DNA of 64,000 nt from Emiliania huxleyi CCMP1516 (GCF_000372725.1 NW_005200138.1:99027-163026), one strand, 5' to 3'; counted from the stretch's first letter, positions 18,461 to 30,492 are shown. Notes: generated from the sequence alone by a model not told the origin. A program made the numbers and translations.

Positions 18461-21164
18461 ATGCTGTCCGAGGACCCGCCCCATCCTGGACTGCTCCAGC
18501 GTCTCAAGGTCACGAGCCGAGAGTGGCGCGACTTCGTGAGCTGCTTGCCGGGCTGCACGCTGCTCTTCCTCGGCCGGACGGAGCACCATCCTCTCGCGGC
18601 TGTCGTCTGGCACCCGCCAGCGGCGCGACACGCAGCATCTATCGAGGCGCTCTTCGCCAAACAGGGAGGATGCAGCGTGCGGCCCACCGGAGCACCGCGA
18701 GAGGTGGTTCTCGCAGCAGGACGGACGGTGCTGGTTGTCGAGGCGACTGAGTTCGCACGGCTCCTCCTCAAGCGAAGCCCGCAATGGCTCTCGGCGCTCT
18801 TTGCCGCCCAGGCTCCAGAGTTCGAGCACGCAGGCTGGCAAAGGCTGACGGCGGAAGCAGACCAAGACACACTAGCCGGCCCTCTGTTTGCGCGTGCGTG
18901 CGTGCACCAGGCGGTGGGGCGGCTCAAGCAGTCGGGCTCGGTAGTGGCGGCAGACGAGGAGCCGCCGGCGCTGCGCGCTGCCGCGGCCACGGCAGTCGCC
19001 CTGCTCCGGCAAGGGCACCGGCTCGCGCCGGGCAGTCCCGCCCCGCCCGCCTCTCTCCTCGAGCGCCTCGGCGAGCCTAGCGACTGGCCGAGGCACGCGA
19101 GGCCGGGCCTGCTCGCTGACGCGCTCGCCGCGGCGCAAGAGCACTGCGCCGCCATCGACACGCACAGCCGGTCTGCGCCGTCCGCGAGCGAGGTGTCGCG
19201 GCTGCCTCTCCTCGAGGAGTGGCTGGCCGGGCTCGACCAGCTTCTGCACGACCCCGACGGCGATGCTGAGCTCGCCAGCCTCCTCCATCCGGGCGCCTCC
19301 CAACCCCCTGCGCCCGGATTTGAGTTTAAGGACGGGGTGCCCGACCTGCTCGAGCGGCTCGGAAGACCGGTCGAGCCGCGCAGCGTCGTGCTGGCTGTGC
19401 GGAGCGGCTCGCACCTCTACGGCCTCGCCACGGGCGCGAGTGACGAGGACTACACCATCCTCTACCTCTCGCCGGCGCGGGAGGCGCTGCGGCTCCGCCC
19501 GCCACGCGCGCAGTTCGAGTCGCACGGCTCGTCCTCCTTCGGCGCGGACAAGGCCGGAGAGCTCGAGTGCACCGGCACCGAGCTCGCTAGCTACGTGGAG
19601 CACCTGACGCGCGGCAACCCGAGGGTGGTCGAGCGGCTCTGGCTGGGCTGCGACGCGAATCACGCGAGATGACCCGAGGCCGTCCGAGAGTAGGTTGTCG
19701 AGCTGCTCTGGCTGGGCTGCGACGCGAATCACGCGATGACGCGAGGCTGTCCGAGAGTAGGTTGTCGAGCTGCTCTGGCTGCCCGAAGGCGCGGCGCTGC
19801 GGGCGGCTTGGCCGTGGCCGGAGCTCGTCGCGCAGCGGGAGCTCTTCCGCAACCAGCGCACAGTCGGGCAGTACGTCGGGCTGATTCGCGAGCGGCTGCA
19901 CCGGGCGCGAGGGCTGCTGGCGCAGGCCGGCTCGCCGCCGCAGGCCTGCAGCGACTCGGTGGTGGCGGGCGTAAACAAGTGCACGAGGGGGCCGCTCGCT
20001 ACTCGCGTGTGCCTCGCCCACGACTCACAGGTGCCGCTGCCAACCACTCGCAGGTGCCTCTACCACGCGCTGCACAAGCTGTACGACGCGCAGAGGCTCG
20101 TCGCGGGCGAGGCGCTGCACGTGGCGTCGCGCGGCGAGGAGCGCGACCGCATCCTCGCCGCGCGCCGCTTCGGCGGCCCTCCCTTCGCCGCGCAGCTCGA
20201 CCTGCTGGACGAGGTCGAGGCAGCGGTCGGCCGCCTCGTCGCATCGCTCGCGGGTCGCGGCCCTCCGCTGCCGCCAGAGGCGGACGTCAGCCAGCTCTCG
20301 AGCTGGCTGCTCTCCGTCCGCCGCCGGCAGCTCGCCGCCCTCGAGCCCCCTCCGGCCCGTCCGGTGCGCTCGGCGTCATCGTCAGGGGGCAGTGGCGCGG
20401 AGCCTGCTGGCGAGGAGGACTCAGCCGAGGTCGCATCGTGCTTGCGGCAGCTCGAGGAGGAGCACGGGGTGGCGCTGCTCTTCTGCGCCGAGGTGTCCTC
20501 CCGCGTCATCGGCTCGTCGCACAGCCGGTCGGACCACGATTTGGTCGCCGTCTTTGTGCCTCCGCCCGCCGCGTACCTGTCGATCGAGGCGCCGCGCAAG
20601 AAGCTGTCCGCCTCCTTCGCCACTGCCGGCTGCACGGCCGTGGACGTGGTCGCTTACGAGCTGCGGCACGCCTCCTCGATGCTCGCGTCCAACAACCCGA
20701 CCCTGTTTGAGGCGCTGCGCTCGCCAATCGTGTATGCGGCGACTGAGCCGTTCGCCTCTGGCGCGCGCGCGCTGGCCGAGCGCTACGACGCGCTCGCCCT
20801 CGCCGCGTCGTGGCTGCACCACGCCAAGCGCAACCACGTCGACTTCATCGCGGGGGCGAGCCGGCGGGGCGAGGAGGGGCCGGTGCGCAAAAAGTACCTG
20901 CACGTGTTGCGGCCGCTCCTCTCGGTGCGCTGGCTGCGCGAGCGAGGCCGGCTCGAGCTGCCGGCGGAGGGTGGAGAGTGCCCGGAAGACGACGCGACTG
21001 AAGTCGATCCCGCGGCGGAGCGCTGGCCGCCGCAGCAGCTGCAGCAGCTGCTCTCGTCGCTGGGCGCTGCGGAGGGCGACGCGGTGTACGCCGAGATGAG
21101 GGCCGCGCTAGGCGCGCCCGCTGCCCTCGCGGCAGTCATCAGGAGCCTCGACAAATCTCGCTGA
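18461..21164 (+). CDS. Protein with two predicted nucleotidyltransferase domains, three exons, 830 aa
   Basis: Exons 18461-19624, 19761-19978 and 20054-21164 keep one frame. Domain 1 has VRSGSHLYGLATGASDEDYT near residue 310, a Pol-beta-type G-S...D-x-D active site like that of COG3541 (DUF4269/RlaP-like) nucleotidyltransferases, followed by helical LYHALHKLYDAQRL. Domain 2, near residue 610, has IGSSHSRSDHDLVAVFV with the same GS..SD.D pattern, then AYLSIEAPRKKL and DVVAYELRH. Such proteins add nucleotides to RNA or to small molecules; in bacteria relatives sit in RNA-repair clusters. The substrate here is unknown. The N-terminal 300 residues are unrecognised. The first intron contains two extra copies of the adjoining exon sequence. 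The start is the first ATG after the retroelement boundary. Confidence 0.7.
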
Positions 21165-21330
21165 ATCTCGGCGAATCTCGGCTGTAGGAGCGCTGCTGCT
21201 CCCCTCTCGGCGGGGCGAGCTGCAGCAGAGCGCTCCGCGTGTGCCGAGCCTCGACGCTTTCATCGAGAGGGAGCTCGCCGAGGCGGGCGGCTGCGGGCGG
21301 AGGGAGGGCTGAAGAGAAGCTGTTCATACT

Positions 21331-22663
21331 GTGTGCTGTGAGCAGGCGGAGGGGTGGCTCGCGGAGCGAAGGAGGCGGCAGCGGGACGGCGGCACGCGCC
21401 ACTCGGCCCGCGCGCTCGCCGCGTGTGATGCGCTCTGTGTGGCATCGATCCAGGCGGCGGCGGCGGGGCACAGTGGTGGCGGTGACACTGCCAGCGGGTG
21501 GGTTGGCGGTGCGGCAGCATCCTCCGACCAGCCCGGGCTGGACGAGATCGGCCTTCGCTACGCGACCATCGAAGAGACCGCCACAGGGCGCGACAAGTAC
21601 CTCGGTGGCGACAAGACTTCGGCTGGCCAGGGCTTCACGAGGCACTATGCGGCGCTGCTCGAGCCGCTCCGCCCCCTTGTGGGCGTGACACTCCTCGAAA
21701 TCGGCGTCTGGTACACCCTCGATGCCCCCCACCCTTGCCCACTCCCCGCCTCCTTCCCCCCACTCTCAGCGCCGCGCCATGTGCAGGTACGGCGCATCGC
21801 TCGCCATGTGGTCCGACTACCTCGGGCCGACCGCCCGCATCATCGGCATTGACTGCTCGCTTGCCCGCTTCCGGAGGCGTGGAGGGGGCGGGCACCTGCA
21901 GACGAGCCCAGTCGGGACTGAGATGGGAATGAGGACCGAGTAGGCACCTCCCGGAGCTGCGCAGGAAGGGCGCCTTCCGCGCTGCCGAGCCGCAGACTCA
22001 CGAGTTGGACACCGCGTCGGAGGCGTTCGTCTCGCTCGTCGCACGGTCCTCGGCTGAGCGTGCGGGACGACGCCGTGAGCCGCGCCTCTTCACGCCTGTT
22101 ATCCCTTGAAAAGGCTGCCTCGGCTGCACATCGTCCTCGACGACGGCGACCACACGGCCCTCTCCCAGTGGCGCCTCCTCCGCCTCCTCTGGCCCAGGCT
22201 GCTGCCGGGCGGCGTTTACGTCATCGAGGATGTCGTTCAGCCGGGCGCTTTCTTCGCTCCCAGCGCCTTCGGTGCCGTGCTCGGCGCCGTTGCAAACGAG
22301 AGCTACCCTCGCTCCGCCGAGGTCAATCGCGAGCGTGAGCGTGTCGTCTCTGCTGCACGCGCCGCCGCGGTCGCGGAAGTCGAGCACGCGCGGCGGGCGG
22401 TCGCCCACGCCACGGCCGCTCGTGAGCGGGCGGGAGACGGGCGCGACCGGGCGGCGATCGAGAGCGCGCTCGCCGCAAAAGTGAGCGCGCTCGAGGCTCT
22501 CGAGGCAGAGGGAGGGCCGCGAATAGGGGAGCGGAGGGCACGTGCCGCGGCGAGGGAGTTTGACGCTAGCGTCCAGAGCGCCGCCGCGCTCGCGGCAGAG
22601 GCAGAGTCGATCGAGGTAAGGCGCATGTGCGTCGTGATCAGGAAGAAGGGGGGGGGGGAGTGA
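21331..22663 (+). CDS. SAM-dependent methyltransferase of the CmcI/rhamnosyl O-methyltransferase type
   Basis: The start is uncertain: the first coding stretch resembles a continuation of an upstream exon (VPSLDAFIERELAEA near 21240). Safe exons run to 21710, then 21787-21876, 21944-22057 and 22114-22663. Joined they give AGQGFTRHYAALLEPLR, motif I LLEIGVWYGASLAMWSDYL, the acidic loop RIIGID, IVLDDGDHTALSQWRLL and PGGVYVIEDV. This is the standard layout of small O-methyltransferases related to tetracenomycin or rhamnosyl methyltransferases. After the core an Ala/Arg/Glu-rich coiled-coil-like tail of about 110 residues follows. Two introns appear to start with GC. The gene begins directly after the nucleotidyltransferase stop, separated by an ATCTCGG-type spacer, so a fused transcript is possible. 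Confidence 0.65.
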
Positions 22664-22808
22664 GGCTGAGGACATAGAGCAGTTCTGTATTCACACGAAA
22701 CTACTTGATAATCGTTTTTACATTTTAGCGTTGTGTGAGTCGACAGAAGAGGGCTGGGGAAGACACACTGACACACAGAGTGTAACAGAGAATTAAGGCC
22801 AGGAAGGC

Positions 22809-24130
<1,322 letters not shown>

Positions 24131-24494
24131 CGAGACGCGCGGCCTGCACAGCCGGTGGCCGACAGGACTGGCGGTGGGACGCACGAGCGCACGCAAGTCG
24201 ACACAAGAAATACATCAAATGCGCAAACCGTTTGTGCCGCGTCCCGTGTTCTCGAGGTTCTCGAGGTGGATATCCTTTGGCCGCGTTGGGTAGCGAGGAT
24301 TGGTGTGACGCGCTCCACGCAGGCGTGTTTTCTGGCGGCCGACCGTCTCTCAGTGCACGGAGTTGCCCCTTCTCCGTGTGCTGCCCCGAGTTCAATTTAA
24401 AAAAAGGAAACCCGTCCGTGCGATCTTTGTGCAGGGTTCTTTGTGGGTGTGGTCGGCGACTAGCCGGGGTCGTCGTCCTCACGATGGGGACTAG
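24131..24494. other. Spacer upstream of the MORN gene
   Basis: No supported gene. It holds a short A-run (24399-24408) and may contain the MORN promoter or a leading exon. Confidence 0.4.
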
Positions 24495-24501
24495 CACTAG
24501 C

Positions 24502-25540
24502 TAGGGTGCCCACAGGACCCAAAAGAAAATAGCTTTCCGGCTCAAAAAGGGACGCACGAGGCAAATCTGATGTTGGCCAGTTCCAATAGGAGCGAGGCCT
24601 CTTCCGTTGGGGGACCGAGTTCATAGGAAACGAGGGTTTCCCATTGTGTCCCGCTCCAGCGCGAGCGTGACACTGCACTTGGCGCCGAGCGCCCGCGGCT
24701 CAGACCTTGTGCAGGCCACCCCTCGGTGACCACGCCGGTCCGGACCGATGGCGCTCGGTGTGGAGCAAGCAAGACCCCCCCCCCCCCCCTCGGCGCGCGC
24801 TCGCCATTCCAACGGCCGCCAGGAGCACCAAGAGGACTCCTCATGGCTGTGGTCAAGTGGGCTTCGACCGGCCTCGGCTGGGGGGGCGGGTTGTCCCGGC
24901 TGCGGACGCCTTCTGCAGCCCCCTGGGATGGGGACAGCACCCAAAAACTGCCCCCGGCGGCATACAGCACTGCCAGCCAGCCTCTTCCTCCTCCTCAAGG
25001 GCTGTACTATAGGCCATATTGCGCCGCCTCCTACTGGCAGCCGGGCGGGCGCGCGCCGCGGGCGCCTCGGCGCGCGCACGGCTCGCAAAGTTCGAACGAG
25101 TACTGCCGCCCGGCCGCCTCAAGGCTGCCGGGCGGCAGTACTCGCCTCGCAAGGCGCGCACCGGCTGATCTGGCTGCTGCGCCGGCGGCCGCTGCGCTGG
25201 CCGCTGCTGCGCCGGCTGGCGGGCGGTACGGCCGCCGGCGGCCGCTGCACCCGCGCCTTCCCTCGCGGGCGCCGTCGCGCCGCGCGCGCCCAACTCTACT
25301 GGCACACGGCACGCGTCGTCACACAGCCGCGGAGAACAGGCGGTGCTGTGCGCGAAGCGCGCGCGATCTCGTACTTTTAAGGCTGGATCCGGCCATTCCA
25401 AGGGTATACCTTTGAGAATCCCCAGCGTCCCACCCTCCTAGTCACACTCTCAATTTCTCGACTGGCCAACACGAAGTGCTGCGATCGGGAGTGGCCCATT
25501 TCTTTTTTCCTTTCTTTTTTTGGGCCCTGTGGGCACCCTA
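24502..25540. mobile_element. 1.04-kb terminal-inverted-repeat transposon with 7-bp target duplication
   Basis: The left end reads TAGGGTGCCCACAGGACCC followed by AAAAGAAA; the right end in reverse complement reads TAGGGTGCCCACAGGGCCC followed by AAAAAAAG. The element is flanked by CACTAGC at 24495-24501 and CACTAGC at 25541-25547. A further shared stretch (GTTGGCCAGT) lies about 70 bp inside each end. No transposase-like frame is present, so it is a non-autonomous element. A 7-bp duplication does not fit the common superfamilies (2, 8, 9 bp) cleanly, so I leave the superfamily open. Confidence 0.8.
25097..25144. other. Perfect 18-bp stem hairpin inside the TIR element
   Basis: CGAGTACTGCCGCCCGGC (25097-25114) pairs perfectly with 25127-25144 across a 12-nt loop. 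Further GC-rich inverted repeats surround it (25050-25260). Confidence 0.8.
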
Positions 25541-25555
25541 CACTAGCCGTCTTCC

Positions 25556-26120
25556 ACATGGTCCCTCGGGTCCCTGCTGCTCCTAACCTCTTCGTACATC
25601 ATGGAGGGGGCGCTCCTCCTGGTCAAGGCCTTCCCCGTCTTCATGATCGCCTCGCCTAGCTTTGTCGGCACCCTCTCGGCTTACTGCGCCGCCCGCGCCG
25701 CCGACCTGAGCTGGGGCAACCGCCCCGCCGCGTCGCCCGAGGAGCAAGTGAGGCGGCGCCTCGCACTGAAGCTGCCCGACGACGACGCGTTGATGTCGCG
25801 ATGGCACCGAGGCCACGTGCGACGGATGCATCCTGCTCAACGCGCTGCTCGTCGCCGCTAACCTCGCGCTGATGGCGGCGGCGCCGTGGTTGGTCACGGC
25901 CATCGCCTTTGTGCATCCGTCGCCGCGTCTTTGAGGGCGCCATCGAGCTGTGCCTCGTCTTATCGTTCGCATTCCTACTGCAACAGCTGACTGCTCGGGC
26001 TCTTTCACGCGTGGACGGCTGCGAAGAACGTGCTGCGCGGTCTCTCACAGCTCGTTCGCCGCAGCCCAAAGGTGGTTCTTGCGCGAGTGGCACCGACGAG
26101 AGTGGAGATTCGAGTGGCGC
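25556..26120 (+). pseudogene. C-terminal fragment of a chitin-synthase-like (GT2) membrane protein
   Basis: From 25562 a frame reads SSYIMEGALLLVKAFPVFMI, then YCAARAADLSWGNRP. The last motif matches the conserved transmembrane end of chitin synthases (...D-x-SWG-x-R). The following parts are in other frames: CDGCILLNALLVAANLALM with a hydrophobic segment ending FVHPSP, then FEGAIELCLVLSFAFLLQQL. The frame shifts, the missing glycosyltransferase domain, and the start immediately after a transposon suggest a broken gene; short introns could explain part of it. The identification rests on the SWGNRP context and the multi-spanning pattern only. Confidence 0.4.
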
Positions 26121-26370
26121 CACGGAGTGGAGACTCTCTGCTGCACTCCAGGCCGCGCCTCCACCGCTTCCGTCGAGGCCGACAGCGACGCGCAGGACGT
26201 CACTCGGCCCGCCACCGCCACGCACCTCGAGTGAGCGCCGCTGCTCCCTACAGACCGGCCTATAGGCGTGTCTGAGGATCTTGTGTATTGCCGCAGGAGG
26301 TAGACTCTGGGAGAGGCGACTCTGAGGCCTCGAGACGGCAGACGTTCGAGCTCGTCGTGTCGGCTGCCGA

Positions 26371-26380
26371 GAATTCTTTT
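26371..26380 (+). promoter_or_regulatory. AATTCTTTT upstream motif of the NIPA gene
   Basis: GAATTCTTTT lies 61-70 bp upstream of the ATG at 26441, matching the motif upstream of other genes. The promoter role is inferred. Confidence 0.35.
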
Positions 26381-26440
26381 CGCCCCAGAATCGAGAGTGC
26401 CGCTTGCGCCGCCGCCTCGTCCGCCTCGAGTCGACTGAGC

Positions 26441-27645
26441 ATGCAGCGCTGGCCCATCGGCCTGCTGCTCGACGCCGTCGCCACGCTCGCCGGCACGGGT
26501 GGCAAGCAGCTGCTGCGGCACGCAGCGCTCACGGGCAAGCACCGCTACTACGCTCTCGGCCTCATCCTCACGGCGGTCATCGACCCAATCTTTGACGTGG
26601 CGGCGTACACGTACGCCGCGCAGTCCATCATCGCCGCCGCCGCCGGCCTCGTCGTGGTGTGGAACGTGCTGCTGGCGCCGTACACGCTCGGCGAGGCGCT
26701 CACGCGCGAGCGCAAGCTCGGCTCGGCCCTGATCTTTTCCGGCACACTGCTCGTCGGCGTCAGCGGCAGCCACGCGGAGGTGGAGCGGACTCCGGCGCAG
26801 TACCTCTCGCTCTTTGCGCGGCCCGAGGCCTGCGCCTACTACGCCTCCTTCGCGGCCTGGATTGCCGTCTGCGCCGCGCGCCTCTGCCGCGTCGGGGCTG
26901 GCAAGGTCGAGCGCGGCTTCCTCGTCGCCGCCGCCGCCGGCTCGCTTGGCGGCAACACCTTCACCACCAAGGCCGCCTCCGAGCTCCTCGCCAGCGGCGC
27001 GGCAGACCCGGAGTGCGACGGCTGCCCGTTCCGCTCGCCCGCGTTTTACCTCCTCGCCGGCTGCACGGCGGCGACCGCCTCGACCGCGCTGCTGCTGCTC
27101 GGCCTGGTGCGCGCTCTAGACTTCCACACGGTGTGGCACAGCGCGCCGTCGCCACAGCTTGCCACCTGAGGCGGAGGCGTGCACTGACGTGGGTGCCTCG
27201 TCTCCCTCGCAGGTGCTGCGCGAGCACGACGCCCTCTTTGCGATCACCGTCTACTCGGGCTTCTACATCCTCTCTGGCGCCCTCCGCGGGAAGGCACGGA
27301 CGCGCCGTGGACATGTCGTGAGTCATGTCGTGGACGCGGCCCGCCGTAGGCGCCCTCAGCGGCAACTTCGTGATGGACGAGAAGCGCGGCCGCCCGGCCG
27401 CCTCGCTCGCCGCCTACTGCGCCTCGGTGGGGGTCGTGCTGCTCGGCCTCGCCGTCCTCGGGCTCGGCGAGCGAGGGGAGGGCGCGGGGGCGGCGGCGGC
27501 GCGCAGGCCCAGCTACGAGCCGCTGAGCGACGAGGCGGGCGCTGCCGAGCCGGGCGACGCCGGAGCGGTGCGCGGCGGCAGGGCGGCGCAGCGGGAGTGG
27601 AGCGGGGCGAGGCAGACCGCTGGCAGCCTTCCTTGGAGGACATGA
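26441..27645 (+). CDS. NIPA-type magnesium transporter/DMT-family membrane protein, three exons, 349 aa
   Basis: Exons 26441-27130, 27213-27276 and 27350-27645 total 1050 nt. The protein has about nine hydrophobic segments. NIPA-like features are GLLLDAVATLAGTGGKQ at the N-terminus, DVAAYTYAAQSIIAAAAGL, a basic-acidic turn before SALIFSGTLLVGVSGSH, LLGLVRALDFHTV (compare ALDIFNT of NIPA proteins), FAITVYSGFYILSGALSGNF and DEKRG. The C-terminal tail is polar and low-complexity. Family members move magnesium or act as small-molecule transporters in plasma or endosomal membranes. The second intron starts with GC and has GGCGCCCTC(C/A)GCGG at both ends. An A/T motif lies upstream. Confidence 0.7.
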
Positions 27646-27976
27646 GAGCTCGAGAGTGGCGAGAGTGGCGAGAGGTCGATTATGGAAATGTTTCCGTGCT
27701 CCCCGCCAAAAAATCCTACGGCTCTAGGGTCTCTAGGACGTAGGAGGTGATATTAGCTGTTATTCATCAACCCCGTTGTGGAGGCTTCCCTGGGACCCTG
27801 TTGCGTCAGGCGTCAACCACTGTCTCTTCCCATGCATACAACATGTGCGAGCTCGCGAGCTCATCTGCATCTCAATCAAATCTCAGGGGGCGTCGCCGCG
27901 CCTAAGCCGACTACATCAAGAAAAGATTCGTGCCGTCGCCCCCCCCCCCCCCGGAGGGACACTATCTTGGAGCGCT
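27646..27976. other. Spacer between converging genes
   Basis: This 331-bp interval between the NIPA stop and the kelch stop has a C-run at 27940-27952. No gene is seen. Confidence 0.5.
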
Positions 27977-29224
27977 CTACATCAAGACTGCGAAAGAAGC
28001 GCTTCGCGCCGTCGCCATCGGCGCCACTGCCTCCCACATATTCTCGGCCGGGTCGTACCGCTCCACCGAGCTGAGGCGGGTGTGGCCGGCACCCAACCCA
28101 CCAACGGCGTACAGCTTGCCCTCGAGCGCCGCCACGGCGTGACTGTACCGTGTCTCCGCCATCGGCGCCACCGCCTCCCACGTGTTCGCTGTCGGGTCGT
28201 ACCGCTCCACCGAGTGGAGGCGGCCGTCGTCGTTGATGGACCCGCCAACAGCGTATAGCTTGCCGTCGAGCGCCGCCACGGCGTGATTATACCGTGCCGT
28301 CGCCATCGGCGCCACCATCTCCCACGCGTTCGTCACGGGATCGTACCGCTCCACCGAGCTGAGGCTGCCGTCGTCTTCGTTCAAGCCGCCCACCGCATAC
28401 AGCTTGCCATCGAGCACCGCCACGCCGTGAGCCTGCCGCGCCGTCGCCAGCGGCGCCACCGCCTCCCACGCATCCAACGCTGGGTCGTACCGCTCGACTG
28501 AACTGAGGGCGCCGTCGTCGTCGTCATTCGCTCCGCCCACAGCATACAGCGTACCATCGAGAACCGCGACAGCGAGATCAAACCGCGCCTCTTCCATCGG
28601 CGCCACAGCCTCACTTGATTTCGTAGCAAAGTCGTACCGCTCCACCAGGTTGGAAGATGCGAAGTTCTCGGCCTCACTCAGGCCGCCCGCCGCGTAGAGC
28701 TTGCCATCGAGTACCGCCATGCCGACATACCTTCGTGCCGTTCGCATCGGCGCCACAGCCTCCCCCTCCCACTCATTTGTTGACGGGTCGTACCGCTCCA
28801 GCGAGCTGAGGTGCTCGCCATTGTTGTTGTGGCCGCCGATCACGAGCAGGCGCGGCCTCTCGCGCTTCTTCAGCGTCTCCTTCCAGCCGCGGCGCCACGC
28901 GCGGCACGTCCCCTTGACGGCGTGCTCCTTGGTCGGCAGCTGGGCGAGGATGTGCGGGGCGAGGTCCGGCGAGAGGAGGACCTCGGAGAGCACCCACTCG
29001 GGCTGCTCCACGAGCCGAGCGGCGTGTTCCTCCGCCACGCGCAGCGCGGCGGCGCTCGCGCCCGCCTGCGCCTCGATGCCGTCTGTCATGTTTGCGCGCT
29101 GCGCCGTGCTGTACGCCGTCATCGCCGCCGCCGCCCGCGCCCCTCGCCCCCCTCCCCCTCCCCCTCCCCCTGCCGCCGCCGCCGCCAACGACGAGTGGCA
29201 GCAACCACCGCCTCCTGCAGGCAT
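27977..29224 (-). CDS. F-box-like kelch-repeat protein, intronless, 415 aa
   Basis: Residues about 65-105 resemble an F-box or BACK-type helix bundle (LAPHILAQLPTKEHAVKGTC, then RAWRRGWKETL). Six kelch repeats follow from about residue 115 to the end, each with a form of SSVERYDPxTNxWExVAPM, the A-V-A-x-LDGKLYAVGG strand and the paired glycines, together a single beta-propeller. Such proteins usually recruit substrates to SCF or CUL3 ubiquitin ligases. The ATG at 29222-29224 is the first; later ATGs at 29116 and 29089 would remove only a Gly/Ala-rich leader. The repeats are very similar in DNA sequence, which suggests recent duplication or gene conversion. The last repeat ends abruptly after ATARSASFAVLM. 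Confidence 0.8.
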   Translation of the reverse strand: MPAGGGGCCHSSLAAAAAGGGGGGGGRGARAAAAMTAYSTAQRANMTDGIEAQAGASAAALRVAEEHAARLVEQPEWVLSEVLLSPDLAPHILAQLPTKEHAVKGTCRAWRRGWKETLKKRERPRLLVIGGHNNNGEHLSSLERYDPSTNEWEGEAVAPMRTARRYVGMAVLDGKLYAAGGLSEAENFASSNLVERYDFATKSSEAVAPMEEARFDLAVAVLDGTLYAVGGANDDDDGALSSVERYDPALDAWEAVAPLATARQAHGVAVLDGKLYAVGGLNEDDGSLSSVERYDPVTNAWEMVAPMATARYNHAVAALDGKLYAVGGSINDDGRLHSVERYDPTANTWEAVAPMAETRYSHAVAALEGKLYAVGGLGAGHTRLSSVERYDPAENMWEAVAPMATARSASFAVLM

Positions 29225-29385
29225 TTGGTCTAGAGTGTATGCTGCTGGGCGGGGCGTCTCCTGTGGGCGAGAGCCGAGACTCGTAACGGCGAGAGGGGAG
29301 AGAGCAGGGCAAAACGCTTCAGGGACACGGCGCCGTGTGGTTCACTGCGCAAAAGCTTTTGTGTTTTGATCAGAGACGATGTTCA

Positions 29386-30492
29386 TCACAGATGTGGCGC
29401 ACCCTCCCAACTAGTCCTGCCCACAGGGAGGGCGGCGCCGCCGGGGCCTCCGCCGGCGCCTCCGCCCGCGCCCCCTCCGCCCCCGCCGGCGCCGGCGGCG
29501 CCTCCGCCCGCGCCCCCTCCGCCCCCGCCGGCGCCGGCGGCGCCTCCGCCCGCGCCCCCTCCGCCCCCGCCGGCGCCGGCGCTGCCACCGGCTCCGCCGC
29601 CGCCGCCGCCGCCTGCGGCATTGCCGCCGGACCCGGCTCCGCCGCCTCCGGCTCCGCCTCCACCGCAGCCGCAGCACGCGCCTTCGCCGAGAGTCGGAGG
29701 TAGCTGTAGTCGGTGTCCGAAGCGACGGTCGACCCCCCAGAGCCTCCGCCTCCGCCGCCGCCGCCTCCCCCTCGGCGGCTGCCTCAGGTGCCGCCGTACC
29801 CGAGCCCGGCTCGGCCGCCGCCGCGCCGCTCGCCGCCGCGCCATCCCGCTGCGCACAGGCCTCCGGGAGGATAGCGGCTGGCGCGTCAGCTGCAGGTACG
29901 AGCACCGCCGCCTCGCCGATCGCCCCCGCCTCTGCAGGCTCCTTTGCCGGCGCGCCGCCAGGCGGCACCCGCCCGAGCCCATCCGCCTCGGCCGCGATCA
30001 CAGCCTGCTCGGCCGCCTGGTCCGGGCGAGGCGAGCGCCCGCCAGACTGCGGCGAGTCCGCACCGCGTGCACCAGCGACGCGAAGATTCGCTGCCACTGC
30101 TGCTGCTGTTGCGTGGACGGCGAGAAGCGCCGTGTTTGCGGCGTCGTCGCGGAGGAGGGAGGGCGGTCCGGCGGCGATGGGAAAGGACGGCGTGGCGGCG
30201 CCGCAAGCGCGTTCGGTCGCGCGCGCCCCGAGGCCACCGTCGTGGGTGCAGCGTGCGTGCCTGACTGAACTGCTGGGCTCGCGCTTTGCCCGATGCGCAG
30301 CGGCGGGTCGACGTGGCTACTGCCGGCCCGCAGCTTCTTCATCGGCGGCGCGGGGCTCGCGGCTGCAGCATGGAACCCGACCAGTGCGTGCCCACGCTTG
30401 CTCTGCCCTTTCCACAACGTCATTGCGACGTCGGCGTTGCCCCCCACAGTTGCCGCCACCGTTGCTGCTCTGCCCGACTTCTTCGCGGGCAC
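29386..30492 (-). CDS. Low-complexity Ala/Pro-rich hypothetical protein
   Basis: An ATG at 30490-30492 begins MPAKKSGRAATVAATVGG, followed by a moderately ordered stretch (WKGQSKRGHALVGFHAAAA), a polyglutamine-like run and WQRIFASLVHAV. A second frame (from about 30040 down) continues with an Ala/Glu-rich sequence (AEQAVIAAEADGLGRVPPGG), so an intron near 30070-30050 is likely. The end is a 45-bp tandem repeat encoding Ala/Pro/Gly runs. The family is unknown; the N-terminus resembles a basic nuclear protein. Confidence in the 3' part is low. Confidence 0.35.
29440..29620. repeat. 45-bp GC-rich tandem repeat, about three units
   Basis: Units contain CGCCTCCGCCCGCGCCCCCT followed by CCGCCCCCGCCGGCGCCGG. 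All six frames are open across it, so it cannot itself support a coding call. Confidence 0.85.
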
